A DNA stretch of 64,000 nt from Calamus simplicifolius (Eukaryota; Streptophyta; Magnoliopsida; Arecales; Arecaceae). This document shows positions 55,321-64,000 of this stretch, piece after piece (the first letter of the stretch is position 1; every line of letters starts with the position of its first letter). The stretch covers positions 308,802-372,801 of the forward strand of contig UESW01004565.1 in the NCBI GenBank assembly GCA_900491605.1, written 5' to 3'. The notes under the pieces are model-generated. The model worked only from the letters and a program-made list of their open reading frames with translations, searched no databases and was not told where the DNA came from. The position numbers and the translations under genes are program-made.

Positions 55321-57040
55321 TCACTGGTAATACTGCCGAAGATTGTCCGCATTCCATGTTCGGGGAATTAGTTGTCCGTCTAGATCTTCCAGTTGGTATG
55401 CTCCACGGTGAAGAACCTTTCTTACCCGATAGGGTCCTTCCCAGTTAGGGGATAGTTTGCCCCCTTCCATAGGTTTGGACACCGAAGCTCTTCTTAGAAC
55501 CAAGTCTCTCTGATGGAAGCCCTTCGGACGGACGCGGGTATTGTAATACCTTGCTACCCGTTGTTGGTACGCTGCATTCTTAATTCGAGCCTGGTCTCTT
55601 GCTTCATCGATGAGGTCAAGACTGGCTCTTAAGCTGAGGAGGTTGTCCGCTTCATTATATGCCTCCACTCGGCCGCTTGGCAAGCCGATCTCAACGGGAA
55701 TAACAGCCTCGGACCCAAAAACCAGGTTGAATGGTGTTTCCCCTGTCGGTACTCTGGGTGTCGTATGGTATGCCCAGAGTACACTCGGGAGCTCTTCTAC
55801 CCATCTTCCTTTGGATGTATCCAATCTAGTTCTTAGCCCTCGTAATATCATGCGATTTGTGACCTCAGCCTCTCCGTTAGATTGCGGATGGCCGACGGAG
55901 GTGAACCGTTGCACGATACCGAGGTCAGCACAGAAAGTCCGAAAGGCGTTGTTGTCAAACTGTCGGCCATTGTCAGTAATAAGAGTGTGTGGGATGCCGT
56001 AGCGACAAATAATGGCTTTCCAGAAAAAGGCTTTAACTTTAGCCTCAGTAATTCTGGCGAGTGCTTCAACCTCGACCCATTTAGTAAAATAATCAATGGC
56101 CACTAGTAGAAATTTGCGCTGTCCTGTTGCAGGGGGAAAAGGGCCGAGGATATCCATACCCCACTGAGCGAAGGGCCAGGGGGAAGAAAGAGAACTTAGC
56201 TGAGAAGACGGTTGCCGTTGAATGTAGGCATACCGTTGGCATGAATCACATCTTTTCACTAATTCTGTTGCATCCTCTTGCATGGTGAGCCAGTAGTATC
56301 CTTGTCGGAGAGCCTTGCGTGCTAAAGATCGTCCTCCAGAATGATTCCCACAGATGCCTTCATGAATTTCCCTAAGGACATAATCAGCATCTACTGAACT
56401 AACACATTTGAGGAGGGGCTGAGAGAAGGATTTTTTATAAAGTTGACCTTCTAATAGTACAAATTTAGAAGCCCTCCGCTTAAGCAGCTTAGCTTCTTCA
56501 AGATCAACCGGGAGAACGCCGTCTTTTAGATACCGGACATAAGGTTCCATCCAGGTTTCTTTTTGGATAATGGGCAGGACTTCCTCAGTAGCTTCGATGC
56601 TAGGCGCCTCCAGATACTCAATATAGGTCTTCCCCATAGAACTATCCACGGAGGTAGCTAATCGGGCCAACATGTCGGCCCTAGCATTTTCGCCTCTGGG
56701 TATATAATTAATAACAAAGTGATCCAATAAGGGAACCAGTGATCTAACTTTATTCAGATATTGAAACATGATAGGGTCACGGGCCTCATACTCTCCTGAT
56801 ACTTGAGCGGAAATGAGCTGTGAGTCGGTGAAGACTCGAAGACTTCTGATTCCCATTCCATGCGCTAGCTTGATTCCGGTCAGCAAAGCCTCATACTCAG
56901 CTTGATTATTGGTGGCCTCAAAGAGAAATCGAAGAGCATATTCTACTATCGTGCCCTCCGGGCTAGCGAGAATGAGTCCAGCTCCGCTGCCTTGTGAGTT
57001 AGAGGCCCCATCAACATGGAGGACCCAGCTTCATGATCCA
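55321..57040 (-). CDS. Archaeal-type RNase H and integrase of Gypsy element 2
   Basis: The open frame from 56886 down to 55321 follows a frameshift near 57025-57032. The RNase H part has RSLRVFTDSQLISAQVSGEY and PRGENARADMLARL. Integrase: zinc-binding HEGICGNHSGGRSL...CDSCQRY, core with D in AIDYFTKW, D in LITDNGRQFD and E in NGEAEVTNR, then the C-terminal VLRRASVSKPMEGGKLSPNW region. It ends NADNLRQYYQ. All catalytic residues are present, unlike the zinc-finger change in element 1. Its product would insert element cDNA into the genome. No chromodomain is present, as is normal for Tat. Confidence 0.88.
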
Positions 57041-59030
57041 TCACCTCATTATCCGACAAAATTCGGGGAAGTTCTTCTTGAGGCTGTTCAGACCAGGTGC
57101 ATTCTACTAAGAAATCAGCCAAAACCTGAGATTTCAAAGATGCCCTGGGTTGAAATGATAAGTCGAACTCTCCCAGTTTGATGGCCCACTTGGCTAGCCG
57201 GCCAGAAGTGTCGGGCCGCGACAAAATAGCTCTGAGAGGTTGATCAGTGAGGACGACTATAGGATGAGCTTGGAAATAAGGCCTGAGCCGCCGGGCAGAA
57301 ACGAATAGAGCGAAGATCACTTTCTCTGCTTTAGAATACCTCTCCTCCGGACCATGAAGTACTTTGCTGGTATAATATACAGGTCGTTGAATGGCATGGT
57401 CGCCGATACGCACTAAAACAGAACTGACGGCCTCCGAAGAAGCCGCCAGATAAAGAAAAAGCTTCTCTCCCTCCTCCGGCTTAGACAGTAGAGGTGGTGT
57501 AGACAAGAACTCCTTGAGTTCTTCAAAAGCTTGTTGGCATTCATCTGTCCATTCAAAGCTATCTGCTTTCCGCAGGATTTTAAAGAAGGGCAAACATCTC
57601 TCAGCTGATCTGGACAGGAATCGGCTTAACGCTGCTATCCTCCCGGTGAGTTGTTGCACCTCCTTCTTACACATAGGTTGTCTCATACTGAGGATGGCTT
57701 GAATTTTCTCTGGGTTTGCTTCAATCCCACGCCGGGTGACCAAGAAACCCAAGAATTTCCCTGCCGTAACTCCAAATGCACACTTGCGGGGGTTGAGCTT
57801 TATTCTATGGAGCCGGAGGTTGTGGAAAGTTTCCTGCAGATCAGTGACATGGTCGGTGGCATATGTGCTTTTTGTCAACATGTCATCTACATACACTTCC
57901 ATATTCCGACCGAGTTGGCTTTTAAACACCTTGTTCATCAGCCTCTGATATGTAGCTCCCGCGTTCTTCAATCCGAAGGGCATTACTTTATAACAATAAA
58001 TACCCTTCTCAGTGATAAAAGAAGTATGCTCTTCATCTGCGGGGTCCAACTTTATCTGGTTATACCCTGAGAAAGCATCCATGAAACTAAGGAGTTCATG
58101 ACCAGAAGTCGAATCTACTAACTGGTCGATGCGGGGCAGCGGAAAACTGTCCTTAGGACAGGCTTTGTTCAAATCTGTGTAGTCGATGCATATTCTCCAT
58201 CCTCCGCTGGCTTTCCGAACCATAACAACATTGGCTAGCCAATCAGGATATCGTGCTTCTCGGATATGACCGGCCATAAGCAACTTGTCAACCTCCGCAT
58301 CAATGACCTTATGCCGCTCAGGAGCAAAACTCCTCTTCTTCTGGCGGATAGGGCGGCAGCTTGGATTAATATTAAGTTGATGAGTAATTACCTCTGGAGG
58401 AATTCCGACCATATCCGTTATTTTCCAAGCAAAGACATCCGCATTCATTGATAAGAAAGCCAGGAGCTGGTCCCGGACCTCAAGGGGAAGGAGCTCGCCG
58501 ATCTGCACGACTTTAGTGGGGTCACCTTCCAGTGGGTAAGATATCAGAAGTTCCGCTGGCTCTCCTCTCCGCTCAGCTTCCCTGGGGTCGAACGACTCGG
58601 TCATCGAAGGAACGCCAGCCATTTGGGGACTAGGGGCTAAATGATAGCAAGGTCTGACCGAGTCCACCTCTCCATGCATCACGCCGACCCCTCGCTTGGT
58701 AGGGAACTGCACCAATAAGCGCTTGGTAGATATAATTGCATCTAGTGCGTTCAAGCCGGGACGACCAAGGATGGCGTTGTAAGCCAAGGGAACCCGAACC
58801 ACCAAGAAATCCATCATAACCGTGCTTTGACATGGTGGCGAACCCGCCGTAGCTGGCAGAGTAATCTCGCCCTCCACCCGGATGGAGTCCCCAGTAAAAC
58901 CAACCAGAGGGATGGCTACGGGTCGGAGGGAATCTAGAGATAGACTCATCCGAAGAAATGCATCATAAGTAAGCACATTGGCGGAGCTCCCGCTGTCTAT
59001 TAAGATTCTTTTACAGGATGCCTAGCGACT
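56946..59030 (-). CDS. Protease, reverse transcriptase and RNase H of Gypsy element 2
   Basis: A 676-residue open frame read from 58976. The protease active site (normally DSG) sits just upstream, in the other frame, because of a 1-bp deletion near 59008-59013. Within the frame: AYNAILGRPGLNALDA of the protease, RT blocks VVMVRKASGGWRICIDYTDL, FPLPRIDQLVDSTSGHELLS and MPFGLKNAGATYQRLMN, an intact catalytic EVYVDDML, then RNase H with YYTSKVLHGPEERYSKAEKV and DQPLRAILSRPDTSGR. It runs out of frame near 57030 in the second RNase H. Apart from the protease break, the RT looks catalytically competent. Confidence 0.87.
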
Positions 59031-60751
59031 GTCATTGAAACGACGACGCTATCATCCTTTACAAGATTACCCCCTGCTACACTTCCCCCAGGAAGGATTA
59101 CATCATCTAACACTTCTACTCCCCTTGGTCTCTTGGAAGATGAGGCCTTTCCACAAGAGATCATGCCCACCAACTTTTCTGTCGGGGTGTTGTCAATGCT
59201 AGCTTGAGCAGGAGGAGGTCCCATCAGGGCCGGCACAGGAGGAACTTCCTTTTTCTGCACATACTGCCCTAGATATCCCCTCTGAATCAGCTCTTCGATG
59301 GCCTGCTTTAAATTCCGACATTCTTCAGTATCATGGCCATAATCCCTATGGAAACGGCAGTAGCGACTTCTATCGCGAGCAGTGCCCTTCTTCAACGGGG
59401 GCGGACGCCGCAAATAAGGTTCGTTTTCAATCTCCATAAGGATATGACTTCGAGGTGCCAAGAGGGGTGTAAGATGGTCCTCCCTGGGAGCTTGATTCTT
59501 GCGGCGATCAGTCGGTCGGTGCAAGAGCTCAGGCTTCTTCAGGGGAGGTCCGACCAATTCCGGGCGAGCGGGTCTTTTGCTAGCCCTCCCCTGCGCACCT
59601 CTCCTGGATGAATCAGCTTCGTCGGCGCGGATGTACTTCTGCGCGCGGCTCAGGAGATCGGCGTAAGAAGAAGGAGGCTTTTTATCAAGAGAGTAAGTAA
59701 AACGGGAGGGTCGGAGCCCCGCTTTAAAGCTAGAGCCACAGCGTCCTCAAGATGATAAACCTCCAAGGGCCGCCACCTTGAAGCGAGTTACAAAATCCTT
59801 CAAGGATTCTTCTTCCTGCTGTTGCACTGAAAATAGGCTGTCTGCCACCCGAGGAATTTTCCGACAGGCGTCGAAGTGAGCCAGAAAAGACCTCTCTAAC
59901 TGCCGAAAAGAGTCGATACTTCGTGAGGGCAGACGAGAATACCAGACACGAGCCGCCTTGCGGAGGGTGGCCGGGAAGGCAATGCATAAGAGGGCGTCTG
60001 TTGCCCCCTGGACCTGCATGATAGCTTTATAGCTTTCCAAATGATCTAGGGGATCAGTGGTGCCGTCATAGGGATCAAGCTGAGGAAATCGAAACCTCCT
60101 CGGAATGGGTTCTCCCATAATACGCCGAGAAAGAGGAGGGCGGGCATCGTAATCTGATCCTGGCTGGTTATTGATTCTTTGACTGAGTTCTTCCAGCCGA
60201 CGGTCTTGCTCTTCAAGGCGCCTCTCCATTCTGTCGGTCACTCCTCCTTCAGCCGGTTCAGGAGAACTGGAAGGAGTTCGATGGCGCTGTCGACGATGCC
60301 CCGCATAAGGTTCCTTTCCCCGTCGCCGACCGGTAGACAGACCGTCGGGGGAATGGGATAAGGAGCGGGAACCGTCCCGGAGACTCTGGGACCGCCGCCT
60401 TCCTGGAGAATAAGAACGGAGGGGCCTCGTCGGAGGAGATCTCCCCCGAGCTGACTGTCGGCTAACAGGAGTAGCCGACCTAGGCGATAGAGGCCGCTCG
60501 AGCCGTTGTGGAATCCCTTGAGAGTGTCGTTCTTGCAACCGCTGGACCATCCCTACGAGAGTCTGGACCTGCTGAGTGAGGATTTGTAATTGGTCCTGGG
60601 GAATAACCGGAGGCGGTAGTGGTGAGGAAGAAGCCGGAGGAGTCGACTTCACCGTCTGAGAAGGGCCAAGAGGTGCAAGATCATCATTGGGGGGCGAAGG
60701 ATGCCCCCCAGACCAATCAGTAGGATCTTCTTCCAGAGATCTGGAGCTCAT
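59000..60751 (-). pseudogene. Gag of Gypsy element 2
   Basis: ATG at 60751 (MSSRSLEEDPTDWSGG). A Pro/Ser/Arg-rich head, a short coiled coil (LEEQDRRLEELSQRINNQPG), then capsid motifs PLSRRIMGEPIPRRFRFPQL, DPLDHLESYKAIMQVQG and FRQLERSFLAHFDACRKIPR. A 1-bp insertion near 59765 shifts the frame. The second part (59557-59000) has the zinc-knuckle-like YCRFHRDYGHDTEECRNLK (CX2HX4HX4C) and runs to the protease region, ending at the break near 59010. The open frame upstream of 60751 crosses the primer-binding site and is not translated sequence. Confidence 0.84.
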
Positions 60752-60806
60752 CTTTGTGGAACCGTCGGACAGGCGTATCTCACTGCTCCGACGATAAGCT
60801 TTTCCC

Positions 60807-60824
60807 CTTCCTGGCGCGCCAATC
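60807..60824 (-). other. tRNA primer-binding site, Gypsy element 2
   Basis: On the minus strand TGGCGCGCCAGGAAGGGG follows the LTR end ...CAACA by three bases. Its first ten bases form a perfect palindrome (TGGCGCGCCA). Confidence 0.76.
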
Positions 60825-62079
60825 TGTTGATGCTGGATCACCAGATTTTCTTGTTTAGGATTTTTCTTAGGATCTCTCTTTTTGTTTTCTCTGGAAGAAG
60901 ATGCCCCCTCCCCCCCCTCCCCTCGTCCCCTTTTATCCTCCTTCTCCTTTTCTTTTTTTTTATTACTTTTGACTTTTTATTTTAATTATCATGGACGTCC
61001 ACGTGTAGGGCAGGTATTCATCTTGCACTACGTGGTTATTCAGTGATAATTCTTAATAAGGATATTAAGAAACTTACTCATGAAGGAATCCTTTTCATGA
61101 TGATCTTGATTATCCCAAAGGAATGTCAGAGGTAGTGGAGACGTCAGGGTGAGGGAAAAGGGATCTGGCTCTAAAATAGAGGTTCAATGTCCCCTTTAGG
61201 GGTTTGTCTTATGCGAACCAATTAAGGCATGATGATTTTGGCGTCCCTCAATTTCTGTTCCGGATGTGACGGTTTATTTCTTTTTAATCATTTTGTCGTG
61301 GGGGTTGTTCTTAAACCGGGGGATCGCTTAGGCTCTGGAAGCCGCCCAAGACTGGGGGCTGCCCAAGATCGGGGGCCGCCCAGAACTGGGGGCCGCCCAG
61401 GATCGGGGGCCGCCTAGACTCTGGAGGCCGCCCAAGACTGGGGGCCGTGCAGGGCCGGGGGCCGCTCAGGACTGGAGGCCGCCCAGGATTGGGGGCCGCC
61501 CAGGACTGGAGGCCGCCCAGAACTGGGGGCCGCCCAAGACTGGGGGCCGCCCAAGATCGGGGGGCCGCCCAGAACTGGGGGCCGTCCAGGGCCGGGGGCC
61601 GTCCAGGACTGGAGGCCGCCCAGGATTGGGGGCCGCCCAGGACTGGAGGCCGCCCAGGACTGGAGGCCGCCCAGGATCGGGGGCTGCCCAGGACTGGAGG
61701 TCGCCCAAGACTGGGGGCCGCCCAAGATCGGGGGCCGCCCAGAACTGGGGGCCGCTCAAGACTGGGGGCCGCCCAAGATCGGGGGCCGCCCAGAACTGGG
61801 GGCCGCCCAAGACTGGGGGCCGTCCAGGGCCGGGGGCCGTCCAGGACTGGAGGCCGCCCAGGATTGGGGGCCGCCCAGGACTGGAGGCCGCCCAGGATCG
61901 AGGGCTGCCCAGGACTGGAGGCCGCCCAATACTGGGGGCCGCCCAGGATCGGAGACCGTCCAAGTTCTAGGGGCCGCCTAAGACTGGGGGCCGCCCAGAA
62001 CGGGGCCGCCCAGGATTGGGGGCCGCCCAGGATGTCTTTTATTTATTTAGTTTAGCTATTTTTATTGTCATCCATATCA
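60825..62079 (-). repeat. 5' LTR of Gypsy element 2
   Basis: 1255 bp, ending in plus coordinates at CATCCATATCA. It matches the left LTR outside the minisatellite. A TATA-like GGATAAAAGG on minus lies at 60929-60938. The minisatellite here is at 61325-62035. Confidence 0.86.
61325..62035. repeat. 19-20 bp GC-rich minisatellite in the 5' LTR
   Basis: About 36 units of GGGGGCCGCCCAGGACTGGA. Variants differ from those in the 3' LTR (CCAGGATCGG and CCAGAACTGG common here, CTAGACTTTGGA absent). It accounts for nearly all of the 369-bp length difference between the LTRs. Confidence 0.9.
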
Positions 62080-64000
62080 GCTACCACCTTCCATGGAGGC
62101 CAACTTAGATAAGGCATTTGGTTGAGTATTCTCTAACCTTGGGACCAATTAAATATCAAATTATTCAAGGGTCAAGATCAAGTCTTTTACTCAACTTAGC
62201 TACTCCAACATATTAGGTTCTCTTACCTTATACTTCTCTCAGATATGTCTTACGTACCATAAGCTAGGACTTATTGTAGATCTTTAACCAAGTTGCTTTG
62301 ACTTCCTGATCTAGCTTCAATCTAGTGACGAGAGCTTCATATTGGCTTCAATGTTCAAAACCCTGAATCCAAACTTAAGAGATCAGCCTGGCTCCTCTCT
62401 TAGCTTCATTATAGGCTTTATACTCACATACAGACTCTAGGTCGGTTACTGTCATAGCTCCTCCAGCTCATCAATTTTAGTTAGTTTGGGAGCATCCTTT
62501 TAATGACACCCGTCTTGGACTTGTGCCTTCATTACTTGGTAGGGTTAATACTAAATATCGTACTCACTTGGTTCAATTGCTCACTTGATCGATAGTCCAG
62601 ATGTCTTTCTCTTATGAGAGTGTATCTTAAGAGTTGATTGGTTAATATCACTACCATATGAGCTTGAAAATAGGACCTTAACTTTCAAACTAATATAACA
62701 AAAGACAAGCAAAATTTTCAAGCTATTGATACCTTATCTAAGCATCACGAAGTACGCTACTCACGTAATAGATTGGTCTCTACTTTCGTTGATTTTGTCA
62801 AATAAGGACCAAGCTAACCACTACTTCTAAAGCAACTATGTATAGGTACAATTCTTCTTTCTCTTGCAGATTAGAAAATAAGAGAGAACTTAGATACTTC
62901 TTTCATTCATCAAAGGAGATTTGGCATCCCATTGTCTATTGGAGGTTTTTGATATTACACAGAAACTTACAAAAAGAGACATGCTTCTCATTTGATATAT
63001 TGGAAGTTTTTGATATTACACAGAAACTTAAAAAAAGAGAACATGCTTCTCATTTGATATATTGGAAGTTTTTGATATTACACAGAAACTTAAAAAAAGA
63101 GAACATGCTTCTCAATTTATCTAGAAACAAATTTACTAAAGGTTGCTACTTGTCTTGTGAGGTAATGGATCTCTTTAATCAACCTAAAAGGCATCGTCTC
63201 CAAAATAGCTCATATCTTCTCTGAGTTAGCCTCTATTCTCTTATCATTGATCATGAAGTCAAGAAATTTTTTAGAGGTTGCTCCGAAGGCATGCTTATTT
63301 GGATTAAGCTACATTTGGTAATGCCTCAATAATTGAAAGGCTTTTTCTAAGTCAGCTATGTGTTGGTTGGCTTTGAAGTTTTTGACAAACATATCTTCTA
63401 CATAAGCATCTACATTACATTATTGCCGAGTGGATATTTAAAGATCTAGCAAACCAACCTTTGATAGGTTGCTCTAGCCTCTAAAGACCTTATAACAATA
63501 GAGTCTCTCTCTCTCTCTGCGATAATACGGTCTTTTCTTAATGAGTTCATTCTTATTTTGTTATAACTAGAGAAGGCATCCATAAAACTATGCAACTTAT
63601 ATCCAATAGTTGCATCAATGAGTTGATCTATCTTAAGTAATAGAAGGTTGTCTTTTAGGTAGAATTTATTAAGGTCAATGAAGTCAATACGTATCCACCA
63701 CTTCTCATTAGCTTTCTTCACCATTACAATGATAGTGAGCCAATCTATGTAATGAGCTTTCCTACTAAACTTAGCCCCAAACAACTTATCTACTTCTTCA
63801 TTCACAACTTGCTATCAATCAATGGTGATGTTTTTCTTCTACCACCAAATAAGTTTATGATCCAAGTTCATATTAAGCCAATGGACAACGACATCATGAT
63901 TAATGCCCAGCATACTACTACCAACTAGGCAAATACATCAGACTTCTTTCTAAGAACTCTACAGTTTGATCTCGAGCCTCTTTTGATAGGAGAGAACGGA
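62080..64000 (-). pseudogene. Decayed Tat-type Gypsy pol (RT to second RNase H)
   Basis: Minus strand. RT pieces at 63446-63805 (MNEEVDKLFGAKFSRKAHYI, KWWIRIDFIDLNKF, LLKIDQLIDATIGYKLHSFM) and further upstream sequence to the window edge. Second RNase H at about 62080-62520 (SQYEALVTRLKLDQEV; PRLENTQPNALSKLAS right at the edge with element 2). Many stops and shifts, so only family membership is certain. Its integrase side would lie under element 2 but is not found beyond 50113. Confidence 0.75.
62937..63115. repeat. 61-62 bp direct repeat, about three copies
   Basis: GGAAGTTTTTGATATTACAC recurs at 62941, 63002 and 63064, with AGAGAACATGCTTCTCATTT in each. A local triplication inside the decayed pol; it creates a plus-strand frame without meaning. 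Confidence 0.88.

Larger units (their letters stand above)
50114..62079 (-). mobile_element. Tat-clade Ty3/Gypsy LTR retrotransposon (element 2)
   Basis: Runs on the minus strand: 5' LTR 60825-62079, primer-binding site, gag 60751-59000, protease-RT-RNase H 58976-57030, second RNase H and integrase to 55321, a 101-bp tandem array, an antisense gene on the plus strand at 52081-54390, a polypurine tract at 51738-51752, and 3' LTR 50114-51737. Only about three frameshifts separate it from an intact reading frame, so it is younger than element 1. Outer flanks are ATTTC on the left and GCTAC on the right, so no target duplication is present. Confidence 0.88.

Overview
The window is repeat-dense nuclear DNA from a flowering plant. 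The evidence is plant-lineage LTR retrotransposons (SIRE-like Copia, Tat-clade Gypsy, a TRIM), a CACTA (En/Spm) transposon with plant-type accessory ORFs, L1 and RTE LINE fragments, spliced exons, and a captured piece of the plastid isoprenoid gene DXS. A monocot, possibly a palm, is my guess from overall flavour; the sequence does not prove it. No rRNA, tRNA or CRISPR array was seen. Several open frames in the region begin at non-ATG codons or lie inside tandem repeats and are not genes.

Layout. 1-5187: 3' portion of a SIRE-like Copia element on + (pol end, extra downstream ORF, polypurine tract, 1566-bp 3' LTR). 5188-9640: degenerate GAGCAAGGCTCC-type repeats in inverted arrangement, plus two short retroposons with RTE-LINE 3' tails. 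9660-13001: pseudogene copy A of a multi-exon membrane-protein gene on the minus strand. 13740-15210: 3' end of an L1 LINE. 16084-18850: palindrome-rich sequence enclosing an 83-bp satellite. 19540-21880: degenerate CAATTG-rich repeat with two L1 insertions. 22200-42969: a 5'-truncated CACTA element whose body is split by nested insertions. These are a 13.5-kb Tat Gypsy (23182-36726, TSD TATAT), which carries a palindromic TRIM array in its 3' LTR (34570-36456, TSD GATCG), and an RTE LINE in a transposase-gene intron (37896-40190). The CACTA element also carries exons and introns of DXS (41855-42545), consistent with gene capture.

42970-50040 is a second copy (B) of the segment at 7930-13360. 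Its gene (44774-49470, minus) can be read as five phase-0 exons giving about 380 residues without a break. It is the only plausible intact host gene here and I do not recognise it. 50114-62079: a second Tat Gypsy element on the minus strand, less decayed, with minisatellite-rich LTRs and a 101-bp tandem array. 62080-64000: decayed Tat-type pol on the minus strand.

The most interesting pattern is that both Tat elements, although quite diverged, keep an antisense gene between pol and the 3' LTR. In each it has a TATA box, an N-terminal domain like the Pfam family called putative gypsy-type transposon (Transposase_28), and a C-terminal coiled coil. Other points are the TRIM palindrome flanked by one TSD pair, the DXS fragment inside the CACTA element, and the A/B gene pair in which A is dead and B looks intact.
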